Numbered from the stretch's first letter, positions 7,382 through 16,300 are shown. The stretch is DNA of 64,000 bases from Bryobacterales bacterium (GCA_016721425.1 JADKID010000011.1:62001-126000); one strand, 5' to 3'. A program made the numbers and translations. Notes: a model not told the origin generated them from the sequence alone.

Positions 7382-8424
7382 CCTTCGCCCTAGACGCCAC
7401 GCAGAGCACCGGACGCCACATCTCCGGGGTAGGCGTCTACTGCCGGGAGATGCTGCGAGGGCTGGCGGGCGCCCATCCGGCTGAGCGGTTTCTGTGGTGC
7501 GGCCGGCCCAATCGCTTGCGCCTTCTGCTGGGCGAGTCCAAGCCCGCCAACTGTTCTGTGCGCCCGTTGCTGGAGAGCTTCCAGATGTTCCGGTGTGAGC
7601 TCTTCCACGGATTGAACCAGCGCCTGCCTGCGTCGCGCTTCCGGCGCACGGTCTGCACGTTTCACGATCTGTTTGTGATGACCTCGGAGTATTCCACGCC
7701 CGAGTTTCGTGCCCGATTCACAGAGCAGGCGCGGCAGGCCGCCGCGCGCGCCGAGCTCATCATCTGCGTCTCCCAGTTCACAGCCAATCAGGTGGGGGCT
7801 CTGCTTGGCGTGGAATCCGGCCGCCTGCGTGTCATCCCGCACGGCACTCGTTTCCCCGCCGTCAGCGGAGAGACCTTGAGGGAGCCGCTGATCCTCCATA
7901 CTGGCGCCATTCAGCATCGCAAGAATCTGCTGCGGCTTGTGGAGGCCTTCGAGCGGGCGGCGCCACCGCCCTGGCGCCTGGTGCTGGCCGGCTCCGATGG
8001 CTTTGGCGCCGCCGAGATCCATGCGCGCATCGACGCCAGCGCGGCGCGCGAACGGATTGAGACGCCCGGCTATGTTTCGGATTCCGCCTTGGCCAGGCTG
8101 TACCAGCGTGCGTCTCTCTTTGCGTTCCCCTCGTTGGATGAAGGCTTCGGCATTCCGGTGCTGGAGGCGATGGCGCAGGGCATCGCGGTGCTCTCGTCGA
8201 ACCGCTCGGCGCTGCCCGAGGCTTGCGGAGAAGCGGCGTTGCTGGTGGATCCGCTGGATGGGGAGGCGTTGGCGCACGGCCTGCGCCGGCTGATCGAAAG
8301 CTCAGAGTTGAGAGAGCGCCTGGTGCTGGCAGGTACGGAACGCGCCGCTGGGTTCACCTGGGAACGGGCAGTGCACAGTACGTGGGCCGTTTATCAGGAG
8401 TTGATGGGCCGGACGTTGAGCTAG
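7378..8424 (+). CDS. Glycosyltransferase family 4 protein
   Basis: GT-B-fold retaining glycosyltransferase of the GT4 (RfaB/WbpY) type. It begins TFALDATQSTGRHISGVGVYCREML with the glycine-rich acceptor-side loop. It contains TFHDLFVMTSEYSTPEF, ICVSQFTANQV, and the nucleotide-sugar-binding C-terminal half with IQHRKNLLRLVEAFE and the EGFGIPVLEAMAQG (EX7E) motif near residue 256. No signal or membrane segment is visible, so it would act on the cytoplasmic side, probably in exopolysaccharide or O-antigen assembly. The TTG start overlaps the activator's stop in a TTGA arrangement, suggesting translational coupling. The substrate cannot be assigned. Confidence 0.88.
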   Translation: MTFALDATQSTGRHISGVGVYCREMLRGLAGAHPAERFLWCGRPNRLRLLLGESKPANCSVRPLLESFQMFRCELFHGLNQRLPASRFRRTVCTFHDLFVMTSEYSTPEFRARFTEQARQAAARAELIICVSQFTANQVGALLGVESGRLRVIPHGTRFPAVSGETLREPLILHTGAIQHRKNLLRLVEAFERAAPPPWRLVLAGSDGFGAAEIHARIDASAARERIETPGYVSDSALARLYQRASLFAFPSLDEGFGIPVLEAMAQGIAVLSSNRSALPEACGEAALLVDPLDGEALAHGLRRLIESSELRERLVLAGTERAAGFTWERAVHSTWAVYQELMGRTLS

Positions 8425-8759
8425 CGGGCGTCCTCGTCCACCGCGATCTTCAACGCGCGGAGGAACTTCTGATCCTGCGTAGTCCACTTGAGCCGCGCCT
8501 TCGGTTCGTTGTGGCGTCCCGGGGTGTAGTCCTCTTCGAAGTCCGTCTCCAACCGCGTCTCCAGAACGGCGCCGTCATCGTCTTCGCCGTCTCCGACCTC
8601 GCGCTTGTTAAATCCGATAGTGGCTTCCAGCACCAGGAAGACGTCATAGCCCGCACGCTTGATCTCGCCAATAGCCTCAGCGATGCGGTCCGAGTCTGAG
8701 AGCGACTCGTTGATCGCGTTGCCGAGCTCCTGCATCAATTCTTTCAGTCGATCGTCCAA
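8421..8759 (-). CDS. Small acidic hypothetical protein
   Basis: Unrecognised soluble protein of 112 residues. The TTG start is preferred because GAGG lies six bases upstream; an ATG twelve codons further up has no ribosome-binding site. The N-terminal half looks helical (LDDRLKELMQELGNAINESL). A middle strand follows (YDVFLVLEATIGF), then an acidic segment with GDGEDDDG, and the C-terminus again carries charged residues. Its stop codon overlaps the glycosyltransferase stop in a shared CTAG, a tail-to-tail arrangement. There is no functional motif. Confidence 0.6.
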   Translation of the reverse strand: MDDRLKELMQELGNAINESLSDSDRIAEAIGEIKRAGYDVFLVLEATIGFNKREVGDGEDDDGAVLETRLETDFEEDYTPGRHNEPKARLKWTTQDQKFLRALKIAVDEDAR

Positions 8760-8901
8760 GCTAAGCCTCGTTCGCGGCCAACTCCAGAATACCATTCGGA
8801 GCAGGGGCCGGTTCCTTTCCTGTGTCTACTCTCTGTATCGGCTGACCGGCCGGATGGCGTGAGTGATTCCGCTGTTACCATGGAATGGTCTGCTGTAGCC
8901 T

Positions 8902-9165
8902 ATGTCGTCCAAAGCCCAGAAGTTCCTGAAAACCGTCGTCCCGTCCGTGATCAAGCCTCTCCATTCACTATGGAACGAGGTCATCGGCTTTCTCTTTCTC
9001 TCCTTCGCCGCGATTCTGCTGCGCCCCGTCTGGCGTGGCTACCACGAGTTGCAGAGTGATCCGGCCTATCTCATCAAGTTCCTGCTTACCGTCTTCTTCT
9101 TCCTGATCATGCTCGGCTTTGGCCTGCATGCGTTCTGGAAGGCCAGGAAGATCTCGCGATCGTGA
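8902..9165 (+). CDS. Small two-helix membrane protein
   Basis: An 87-residue protein with two hydrophobic helices, roughly residues 28-46 (VIGFLFLSFAAILLRPVW) and 58-80, connected by a short polar loop (RGYHELQSDPAYL). Both termini are basic, so an N-in, C-in hairpin is expected. No family is recognised. Its stop codon overlaps the GTG start of the following nucleotide-sugar-epimerase-like gene in GTGA, so the two are probably translated from one message. Confidence 0.7.
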   Translation: MSSKAQKFLKTVVPSVIKPLHSLWNEVIGFLFLSFAAILLRPVWRGYHELQSDPAYLIKFLLTVFFFLIMLGFGLHAFWKARKISRS

Positions 9166-9959
9166 AGGTCCTGGTAGCCGGCGCCACGGGCGCCGTTGGC
9201 CGCCATGCCGTCCAGCAGCTTCTGGCTGCCGGTCACTTTGTCCGGGCGCTATCCTGCCGGCCTGAACCACCGGCCGGGCCTGGATCGCAGGAGCCACACG
9301 CAGCCGAGCTCACCGAGGCTATCACGCTTGCCGGCTCCTGTGCCGGCATCGACGCCGTCATTGCCTGCGCCGGAGCATCTCTACACATTGGAGCGATCCG
9401 GCAGCGCGCGGGTTTCCTCCATGTGGATCTCCAGGGAAACCGCAACCTGCTGGCCGAGGCGCGCCGCAGCGGTGTGAGGCGCTTCATTTACGTTTCCGAA
9501 GACATCCGGGCGCATGAGCGTATCAGCGAGGAGGTTGCCACCTCGGGCATCCCGAGCGCGATGATTCGACCCACCCGCCTTTTCTCCGCCTGTGCCCGTT
9601 GGCTGCCCTGGGCTCGCGCTGGCTTTGTTCCGCTGCTTGGATCCGGCGCGGAGCGCACCAATCCCATCCACGAAGCGGAAGTGGCGCGGGCCTGTGTTGA
9701 GGCACTATCCGGCGGTGCGGAGCGCCGCACTATCGGGGGACCGGAGATCTTCACGCGTCATAGGCTGGCTGAGATGGCGTTTGATGCCCTCGGCAAGCCG
9801 CCCCGGTTGCTGGTTGTGCCGCCGGCGCTGCTCGAATTTGGCTGCAGCGTCACCCGGACTGATGTCATCGCTCCGTCCTATGGCACGCTGCGCCTGGGCG
9901 ACTACCTGCGCGCGCTTACTGCTGTGGCGGGGTCTGCGCCGTCGTTTTGGCGCCGGTGA
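9162..9959 (+). CDS. NAD(P)-binding atypical short-chain dehydrogenase (NmrA/epimerase-like)
   Basis: Rossmann-fold protein beginning MKVLVAGATGAVGRHAVQQLLAAGH, where GATGAVG is the dinucleotide-binding loop of atypical SDRs. DAVIACAG and the strand FIYVSEDI follow the same fold, but the catalytic YxxxK is not evident, as in NmrA-like regulators and some redox sensors. It has 265 residues. The GTG start is coupled to the preceding membrane protein. Its 3' end overlaps the convergent TPR gene by 44 bases. A sensor or a true oxidoreductase are both possible. Confidence 0.75.
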   Translation: MKVLVAGATGAVGRHAVQQLLAAGHFVRALSCRPEPPAGPGSQEPHAAELTEAITLAGSCAGIDAVIACAGASLHIGAIRQRAGFLHVDLQGNRNLLAEARRSGVRRFIYVSEDIRAHERISEEVATSGIPSAMIRPTRLFSACARWLPWARAGFVPLLGSGAERTNPIHEAEVARACVEALSGGAERRTIGGPEIFTRHRLAEMAFDALGKPPRLLVVPPALLEFGCSVTRTDVIAPSYGTLRLGDYLRALTAVAGSAPSFWRR

Positions 9960-11169
9960 TCCGCTGCAGCTCCGCGATCTGTTTGCGCACCACTTCGACA
10001 TCCGGCGCGTCCGGCGCAAAGCTCAAGTAGCCCTGCATTTGTGTCAGCGCACCGGGATAGTCGCCTTTGTCGGCGAGGATGATGCCAAGCAGCCGGCTGA
10101 TGCGTGGATTGCCGTGGCTGACGTCCAGTTTGAGCGCCTCGCGCGCGCTGCGCTCCGCTACGTCGAGTTTCTTCAGGTTGTAGTTGGCGGCGCCGTTCAT
10201 GTACCAGATCTGGGGGTAGTTGAAGGGATTCAGCTTCAGCACGGTGTCACTGCGTTCGGCAATCTGCTGCCAGTCCCGCGTGTTCACCGCAATCTGCAGC
10301 AGTTGCAGATGGGGATTGACGAACTTGCCGTCGCTGGCCACGGATTGCTCATAGGCCGTCTTGGCGTCCGCCTGCCTCTTCTGCGCCTCAAAAGCCCGGC
10401 CCAGTTCAAACCATGCCAACGCGTACTTCGGATAGCCGTCCACGGCCTTGCGCAGATGCACTTCAGCCTCTTCGTACTTCTTCTTCTTCATCAGATCCGT
10501 GCCCTTTTCGTAGGCCTTTCTGGAGTCCTTCGGCGCCGAAGCGCTGGTCATGGAGAAGGTGAAGCCCTCCACGTTGGACAAGCGGTGGAGGATCAAAGTA
10601 CCAACCTCGGGATTGTCCATCAGGCGCCGGCCGCTCAACTGAAGGACATCGCTGCGGAAGCCGGGCAGATCCGCGCGGAATTCGCAGCCCATCAACTGGC
10701 GCTCGGACATGCCGCCGCTGGTTGGCCCGGTCTGAACGCTGCGGGTGCTGTTGGAGCCGAACGTGTCGTTTGGTCCGCTGATGCTGGCGTCCGGCATCAC
10801 GATGTTGTTCTGCCCCAGCGTCACGCTAAAGCGGCCCTTCATGTCGGAGTAACCCTGCGGGCGCGGCTGGCCGTTGCAGACCAACATCATCACCACGGGT
10901 TCCGGCGGCGGGTTGCCGTCATCCATCATCAGGCGCCCCGTCAGGAAGATGGGCCGCTGGATGTCCATCATGGCGGGTTGCCGGTCCCCGCCGGTCATCG
11001 ACGGACCGGTGGATGGCTGAGTTGGCCTGGTCGGAGCCGGAGTCCTGCCGCCGCCAGTGGACCCACCACCGCCTGTTCCGCCCCCAGTAGTTTGCGCGAA
11101 CAGCGCCGTATCCGTGCAGACGCCCAGCGCCAAAGCCAATAGAGCCGCGCTCCAGTATGTACGATTCAT
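9916..11169 (-). CDS. Secreted TPR protein with Gly/Pro/Thr-rich linker
   Basis: The ATG chosen is preceded by AAGGGG and starts a Sec signal (MNRTYWSAALLALALGVCTDTALFAQ). A low-complexity linker rich in Gly, Thr and Pro follows (about residues 27-60). Then comes a domain with the feel of a carboxypeptidase-regulatory beta sandwich (GYSDMKGRFSVTLGQ). From about residue 220 there are TPR-like helical pairs: KAYEKGTDLMKKKKYEEAEV, ALAWFELGRAFEAQKR and PQIWYMNGAANYNLKK. The mature 390 residues would sit in the periplasm. The architecture recurs in Acidobacteriota but the role is unknown. The 3' end overlaps the SDR gene by 44 bases. Confidence 0.8.
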   Translation of the reverse strand: MNRTYWSAALLALALGVCTDTALFAQTTGGGTGGGGSTGGGRTPAPTRPTQPSTGPSMTGGDRQPAMMDIQRPIFLTGRLMMDDGNPPPEPVVMMLVCNGQPRPQGYSDMKGRFSVTLGQNNIVMPDASISGPNDTFGSNSTRSVQTGPTSGGMSERQLMGCEFRADLPGFRSDVLQLSGRRLMDNPEVGTLILHRLSNVEGFTFSMTSASAPKDSRKAYEKGTDLMKKKKYEEAEVHLRKAVDGYPKYALAWFELGRAFEAQKRQADAKTAYEQSVASDGKFVNPHLQLLQIAVNTRDWQQIAERSDTVLKLNPFNYPQIWYMNGAANYNLKKLDVAERSAREALKLDVSHGNPRISRLLGIILADKGDYPGALTQMQGYLSFAPDAPDVEVVRKQIAELQRITGAKTTAQTPPQQ

Positions 11170-11284
11170 GGCCGCCCCTTCCAATCGGGTAAACGAACTA
11201 GTGAGTGTAGTATACACCCGGTTTTGATGGTCCAGCGCCGCAGGTGCGCAGTCCACTATCATGTTGGAGGGAACCCAACCACTG

Positions 11285-11929
11285 ATGGAACGAAAATTAC
11301 TAACCGCAACCTCGCTTACTCTTCTCGCACTCATCACTACGGGCTGCTCCGACAGCCCTGCCCCGGCCAAGCAGGCCGAGGTGAAAAAGCCGGTCGAGGC
11401 CTTGCCCATCTCCGGCCAGAGCGCCATCTTCCAGACATTCCAGGTGGCCCGCACCTGGGCTCCTGACGCCATGTTGTTGAAACTGGAGAACGGGGACATC
11501 CCGGAAGCCAAGGCCCAACCCGGCAAATACGGGCTCTGGCGGGCGATCTACGTCTCCCGGTCCAAGAACGTGAGGCGCGAATATACCTACGCGGCCGCCG
11601 ATAGTGAGGGCGGAGTCATCAAGGGCGCGCGCGCCGGTGCTGATTCCGGGTACGCGGCCAACCCGCAGGTGCATCCTTTTGCCGTGCAGGAGGTTCGCGT
11701 GGATACCGTCGCGGCCCACGAAACGGCGATGAAAGAGGTGGAGGGCGATGCGCAGATGAAGAAGGTGCTCGCTGAGAACAAGGATCTGCCCGTTCAGTAT
11801 CTGTTGGAATGGACCGGCAGCGCGCCGAAGCCGCAATGGCGCGTCATCTTTGGCGTGACGGTTTCCCAGAGCAAGTTCTCCATCCTGATCGACGCCAACA
11901 GCGGCAAGTTTGTCAGGAAACTGCGCTAA
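11285..11929 (+). CDS. Putative lipoprotein of unknown function
   Basis: The 214-residue product starts with a lipoprotein signal, MERKLLTATSLTLLALITTGC, with the lipid-bearing cysteine at 21. A linker rich in Ala, Pro and Lys leads to a mixed alpha/beta body. The C-terminal part (PQWRVIFGVTVSQSKFSILIDANSGKFVRKL) recalls the end of PepSY-like domains, but the similarity is too weak to assign. An ATG at 11261 is an alternative that would weaken the signal peptide. GGAGGG lies upstream of the chosen start at a rather long spacing. Its stop overlaps that of hspR by four bases. Confidence 0.7.
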   Translation: MERKLLTATSLTLLALITTGCSDSPAPAKQAEVKKPVEALPISGQSAIFQTFQVARTWAPDAMLLKLENGDIPEAKAQPGKYGLWRAIYVSRSKNVRREYTYAAADSEGGVIKGARAGADSGYAANPQVHPFAVQEVRVDTVAAHETAMKEVEGDAQMKKVLAENKDLPVQYLLEWTGSAPKPQWRVIFGVTVSQSKFSILIDANSGKFVRKLR

Positions 11930-12336
11930 GCGCGCGGTTTGCGCTTGGCCAGCAGGGCGGGCTGGATTGGTTCAGCCCGCGCTACGCGCATCAGGGAGTT
12001 TCTGGATTCTGTATCGGCCGGATGCAGATTGCGGGAAAACTCCAGGTTCAGCGAGGCGACGAACTGCTCGATCTGCGCCTGCATCACGCTCATCTTCTCG
12101 CGCATGTTGAGGATGATCTCCACGCCGGCCAGGTTCACGCCCAACTCGCGCGTGAGCTCCAGAATCACCTCCAGCCGCCCCAGATCCTCATCCGTGTAGA
12201 GGCGTGTGTTGCCGTCGGAGCGCGACGGCTTCAGCAAGCCTTCCCGCTCATACATGCGCAGCGTCTGGGGATGGAGTTGGTACTTTTCGGCGACGGCCGA
12301 GATCATGTAGGCGGCTTTGGCTCTCTGTTTGGACAC
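11926..12336 (-). CDS. hspR: MerR-family heat-shock repressor HspR
   Basis: MerR-type helix-turn-helix at the N-terminus (YMISAVAEKYQLHPQTLRMYEREGLLKP followed by GNTRLYTDEDLGRL), then a short coiled coil. The tail carries none of the cysteines of metal-sensing MerR proteins. Six bases downstream of dnaJ and as third gene of dnaK-dnaJ-hspR, it is the autoregulatory repressor known from Streptomyces and relatives, which uses DnaK as co-repressor. HspR normally binds an inverted repeat (HAIR) in front of dnaK; I could not see a good copy there. Length 136. Confidence 0.88.
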   Translation of the reverse strand: MSKQRAKAAYMISAVAEKYQLHPQTLRMYEREGLLKPSRSDGNTRLYTDEDLGRLEVILELTRELGVNLAGVEIILNMREKMSVMQAQIEQFVASLNLEFSRNLHPADTESRNSLMRVARAEPIQPALLAKRKPRA

Positions 12337-12341
12337 GGCGG

Positions 12342-13499
12342 TTACACCTTCGGCCAGAGCTCGGCCCGCGGGTCGCGCGGATCGAGCTTGGCGAGTTCTC
12401 TCAACAGTTCGCGCGTCTTGTCGTCGCGGATATCCGGCGCCTGAATGCTGATCTCCACAATCTGGTCGCCGCGCGTATTTTTGCGCGTATTCAGGACACC
12501 CTTTTCCCGCAGCCGGAACTTCTGCCCGTTTTGGGTGCCCTGCGGAATCTTGAGCAGAGCCCGCCCATCCACGGTGGGCACTTCGATCTTGGCGCCCAGG
12601 CCGGCCTCGGTGACCGACACCGGAATGGAGATGTGAACGTCGTCGCCTTCGCGGGTGAAGAGCGCATGGGGCTCCACGCGAATGGTGATGTAGAGATCGC
12701 CGGCCGGTGCGCCCATCGAGCCGGCATTGCCTTTGGCGGCCAGACGCAGGCGCGAACCCGTGGCGGCGCCCGCCGGAATGCGCACGTCCACCATCTCATC
12801 GATCTGTGTGCGGCCCTCCCCACGGCAAGTGGGGCACGCGTTGCGCAGACGGCCCGTGCCGCCGCAGCGCGGGCAGGTGAGCGAGAACTTCATGGCGCCC
12901 GCCATCTGCTGCACATTGCCGCTGCCCTGGCACTGAGGACAGTTCGCATTGGAGCCGCCCGCATGGCCGGTGCCGCGGCAAACAGCACAGGCGTCCAACC
13001 GGTGGATGTTCAGCCGCACCTGCGTACCGCGAATCGCCTGCCAGAAATCGATGCTGAGCGAATACTCCAGATCCGTGCCCTTCTCGGCCACGGTCTGCTG
13101 ATTGGCGTGTTTCTGCTGCCCGAAAAACTGGCTGAACAGGTCGCTGAAGCTGCCGCCGCCCGGGCCGCCCTGCGGACCGCCGGGCATTCCGCCCGGTCCC
13201 TCTGAGAAATCAAAACCGCCGAAGCCGAAGCCGGCGCCCGGCGGTGGTTGCTGGCCGCCACCGGGGACGCCACTTTCGGAATAGAAACCGAACTGATCGA
13301 ACATCTTCCGCTTTTTGGTGTCGGAGAGAATGTCGTACGCCTCCTGCACCTGCTTAAAGCGGTCCTCGGAGGTCTTGTCACCCGGATTGAGATCCGGATG
13401 GTGCTTGCGCGCCAGGCGGCGGTACGCCTTGCGGATCTCATCCGCGGAGGCGTCCCGCTTCACCCCAAGGGTCTGATAGTAGTCCTTGTTGGTACTCAT
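12342..13499 (-). CDS. dnaJ: Molecular chaperone DnaJ
   Basis: Hsp40 co-chaperone that delivers clients to DnaK and stimulates its ATPase. The order is canonical: J domain with the HPD tripeptide near residue 36 (KHHPDLNPG), a Gly/Phe/Pro-rich linker, and four zinc-binding CxxCxGxG repeats (CAVCRGTG, CPQCQGSG, CPRCGGTG, CPTCRGEG). The two client-binding beta domains follow. Length 385 is typical. It lies 45 bases after dnaK and 5 bases before hspR, so the three form one operon read on the minus strand. Confidence 0.97.
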   Translation of the reverse strand: MSTNKDYYQTLGVKRDASADEIRKAYRRLARKHHPDLNPGDKTSEDRFKQVQEAYDILSDTKKRKMFDQFGFYSESGVPGGGQQPPPGAGFGFGGFDFSEGPGGMPGGPQGGPGGGSFSDLFSQFFGQQKHANQQTVAEKGTDLEYSLSIDFWQAIRGTQVRLNIHRLDACAVCRGTGHAGGSNANCPQCQGSGNVQQMAGAMKFSLTCPRCGGTGRLRNACPTCRGEGRTQIDEMVDVRIPAGAATGSRLRLAAKGNAGSMGAPAGDLYITIRVEPHALFTREGDDVHISIPVSVTEAGLGAKIEVPTVDGRALLKIPQGTQNGQKFRLREKGVLNTRKNTRGDQIVEISIQAPDIRDDKTRELLRELAKLDPRDPRAELWPKV

Positions 13500-13544
13500 G
13501 CCTGGCTCATGCTACAAACAAACAGCTTACTTCTTGTTTGCGGC

Positions 13545-15464
13545 CTATTTCTTGTTTTCATCCACGTCGACGAATTCAGCGTCCACGACGTCGTCTTTTT
13601 TCGCTTCCGACTGCGCGCCCGGGTTCGCGCCGGCCTCGCCGGTGGGCGGAGCCTGCTGCGCGCCGGCGGCCTTGTACATGGCTTCGGCCAGCTTGTGGCT
13701 GCACGAGAGCAACTGCTCCTGGGCTGCCTTCATCTTGTCGGCGTCGCCTGCTTCCATGGCCTTCTTAGCGTTCGCCACGGCTTCTTCCACGGCCTTGGCG
13801 TCTTCCTCGGAGACCTTGTCGCGGTGCTCCTTGAGAGTCTTCTCGGCGCTGTAGACGGCGTTGTCGAGGTGGTTGCGGGCATCGATCTCTTCGCGCCGCT
13901 TCTCGTCCTCGGCCTTGTGGGCGTCGGCGTCCTTGCCCATCTTGTCGATCTCTTCTTTGGACAGGCCGGAGGAGGACGTGATGGTGATCTTCTGCTCGTT
14001 GTTCGTGGCCCGGTCCTTGGCCGTGACGTGCAGGATGCCGTTGGCGTCAATGTCGAACGTCACCTCAATCTGAGGCACGCCGCGCGGCGCCGGGGGCAGG
14101 CCCACCAACTGGAACACGCCCAGCATGCGGTTGTCCTTCGCCAGCGAACGCTCACCCTGGAATACCTTGATCTCCACGCTGGTCTGGCTGTCGCTGGCCG
14201 TTGAGAAGACCTCGGATTTCCGCGTCGGGATCGTGGTGTTGCGCTCAATCAGCTTCGTGAACACTCCGCCCAGCGTCTCGATGCCGAGCGAGAGGGGCGT
14301 CACGTCCAGCAGCAGCATGTCCTTCACTTCTTCGTTGAGGACGCCGCCCTGCACCGCCGCACCCAGCGCCACCACTTCGTCGGGGTTGACCGTCTTGTTC
14401 GGTTCTTTGCCGAAGATCTCCTTCACCATCGCCGCCACACGCGGGATGCGCGTGGAGCCGCCCACCAGCACCACTTCGTCGATCTGAGCGGCGGAGAGGC
14501 CGGAATCGGCCAGCGCCTGTTTGCACGGGCCCACCGAGCGCTGCAGGATATCTTCCACCATAGCCTCGAAACGGGCGCGCGTGAGGCTCTTCACCATGTG
14601 CTTCGGGCCGGTCTGCGGGTCGCCGTAAATGAAGGGCAGGTTGATCTCGGTCTCCATCGCGGAGCTGAGCTCGATCTTGGCCTTTTCCGCCGATTCCTTC
14701 AGGCGCTGCAATGCCATGCGGTCGTGCGAGAGGTCCACGCCCTCTTCCTTCTTGAACTCTTCGATCAGCCAGTCCACCAGCTTCTGATCGATGTTGTCGC
14801 CGCCCAGGTGCGTGTCACCGTTGGTGGATTTCACCTCCACAACGCCGTCGCCCACTTCCAGGATCGAGATGTCGAAGGTGCCGCCGCCAAAGTCGTAGAC
14901 GGCGATCTTCTCTTCCTTCTTCTTGTCCATGCCGTAGGCGAGAGCCGCCGCGGTGGGCTCGTTGATGATGCGCATCACTTCCAGGCCAGCCACCTGGCCG
15001 GCGTCCTTGGTGGCCTGCCGCTGCGCGTCATTGAAGTAGGCAGGCACCGTGATGACGGCCTTGGTGACGGACTGGCCCAAGTAGGACTCGGCCGCTTCCT
15101 TCAGCTTGGTCAGGATCATGGCCGCGATCTCCGGCGGGGCATACTTCTTGCCGCCAGTCTCCACACGGGCGTCACCGCTGTCGCCGCGGACCACATGGTA
15201 TGGCACCAGCTTCATCTCCTGCGAGACTTCGTCGTGGCGGCGGCCCATGAACCGCTTGATGGAATAGATGGTGTTTTCGGGGTTGGTGACGGCCTGGCGC
15301 TTCGCCACCTGGCCCACCAGCCGGTCGCCCGATTTGGCAAAGCCCACCACGGACGGCGTCGTGCGGCCGCCCTCTTGATTCGGGATCACAACGGGTTGGC
15401 CGCCTTCCATTACCGCAACCACGGAATTGGTAGTGCCAAGATCGATGCCAATGATTTTGCTCAT
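13545..15464 (-). CDS. dnaK: Molecular chaperone DnaK (Hsp70)
   Basis: Full-length Hsp70, 639 residues. The ATPase domain starts KIIGIDLGTTNSVVAVMEGG and contains VYDFGGGTFDISILE and VLVGGSTRIPRV. The linker DVTPLSLGIETLGG opens the substrate-binding domain, and the helical lid ends in an acidic tail with DVVDAEFVDVDE. The family's usual EEVD-like end is replaced by ENKK. It is the first gene of dnaK-dnaJ-hspR, behind a near-consensus sigma-70 promoter shared in its upstream region with divergent modA. Confidence 0.98.
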   Translation of the reverse strand: MSKIIGIDLGTTNSVVAVMEGGQPVVIPNQEGGRTTPSVVGFAKSGDRLVGQVAKRQAVTNPENTIYSIKRFMGRRHDEVSQEMKLVPYHVVRGDSGDARVETGGKKYAPPEIAAMILTKLKEAAESYLGQSVTKAVITVPAYFNDAQRQATKDAGQVAGLEVMRIINEPTAAALAYGMDKKKEEKIAVYDFGGGTFDISILEVGDGVVEVKSTNGDTHLGGDNIDQKLVDWLIEEFKKEEGVDLSHDRMALQRLKESAEKAKIELSSAMETEINLPFIYGDPQTGPKHMVKSLTRARFEAMVEDILQRSVGPCKQALADSGLSAAQIDEVVLVGGSTRIPRVAAMVKEIFGKEPNKTVNPDEVVALGAAVQGGVLNEEVKDMLLLDVTPLSLGIETLGGVFTKLIERNTTIPTRKSEVFSTASDSQTSVEIKVFQGERSLAKDNRMLGVFQLVGLPPAPRGVPQIEVTFDIDANGILHVTAKDRATNNEQKITITSSSGLSKEEIDKMGKDADAHKAEDEKRREEIDARNHLDNAVYSAEKTLKEHRDKVSEEDAKAVEEAVANAKKAMEAGDADKMKAAQEQLLSCSHKLAEAMYKAAGAQQAPPTGEAGANPGAQSEAKKDDVVDAEFVDVDENKK

Positions 15465-15541
15465 GTGTAAAGCGTCCTTCCCAGAGTCTTGAAAATTTGC
15501 GGCGCAGGGTGAAACCGATCACACCGGATGCGCCTATACAC

Positions 15542-15570
15542 AGTATCTAAGTTTAGTGTGTTATTGTCAA
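15542..15570 (-). promoter_or_regulatory. Sigma-70 promoter of dnaK-dnaJ-hspR
   Basis: On the minus strand TTGACA (-35, exact consensus) and GATACT (-10) are spaced by 17 bases. The leader to the dnaK ATG is about 70 bases. No CIRCE element and no clear HAIR repeat overlap it; an HspR site could be divergent in sequence. Confidence 0.65.
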
Positions 15571-15574
15571 CTCT

Positions 15575-16300
15575 ATGGCTGCACGCCTACTACTCCTCCT
15601 CGCCCTCATTCCTCTGGGTTCCCGGGCCCAGGAACTGCTGGTGGCCGCTGCCTCGGACTTGAGTCCTTTAGAGACGCAACTTCGCCAGAGCTTCGAAGCC
15701 CGTTCCGGCGTCAAGCTCCGCTTCACGTTCGGATCCAGCGGCATGCTGGCGAGGCAGGTGCGCAGCGGGGCGCCATTCGACGTGTATCTCTCAGCGAATG
15801 AGCAATTTGTGCGGGATCTGGCCAAGGAACGTCTGCTAGTGGCGGGCTCGATCCGCTCCTATGCCACGGGCAGGGTGGGCCTCTGGTCCCAAACTGGCCG
15901 GATCCGCTCCGTCAGAGACCTGTCCGGCGCCGGTGTCCGGCAGATCGCCATTCCCAATCCGCAGCACGCGCCCTACGGCGTGGCCGCCGAGCAGATCCTC
16001 CGCCAGGCGGGCGTGCTGGATCAGGTCCGCGGCAAGCTCGTTCTCGCCGAGAACGTGAGGCAGGCATTCGAATACGCCAGAACCGGCAATGCCGACGCGG
16101 TACTCACATCCTGGACCCTGCTCTTTGACAAAGGCGGCATTCTGCTGCCGGATTCCGTACACGCCCCCATCCGTCAGGCCGGCGGCGTGATCCAAGGGAC
16201 AAAAAACGAGCAGGCGGGCCGTGCGTTCCTGGAGTATCTTGCTGGAGCCGAGGGCCGCAAGCTGCTAGCGCGTTTCGGGTTGTTCCCGCCCCAACCGTAA
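15575..16300 (+). CDS. modA: Molybdate ABC transporter substrate-binding protein ModA
   Basis: Periplasmic binding protein for molybdate or tungstate. A Sec signal (MAARLLLLLALIPLGSRAQ) is followed by the family start ELLVAAASDLSPLETQL. FTFGSSGMLARQVRSGAPFDVYLSAN and VGLWSQTGRIRSVRDLSG come next, and the IPNPQHAPYGVAAEQIL block is diagnostic of ModA/AlgQ-type proteins. Length 241 is normal. The permease modB and ATPase modC are not adjacent: the next gene is an unrelated SnoaL-like protein. The transporter must be completed elsewhere, or the protein works alone. It is divergent from dnaK. Confidence 0.88.
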   Translation: MAARLLLLLALIPLGSRAQELLVAAASDLSPLETQLRQSFEARSGVKLRFTFGSSGMLARQVRSGAPFDVYLSANEQFVRDLAKERLLVAGSIRSYATGRVGLWSQTGRIRSVRDLSGAGVRQIAIPNPQHAPYGVAAEQILRQAGVLDQVRGKLVLAENVRQAFEYARTGNADAVLTSWTLLFDKGGILLPDSVHAPIRQAGGVIQGTKNEQAGRAFLEYLAGAEGRKLLARFGLFPPQP

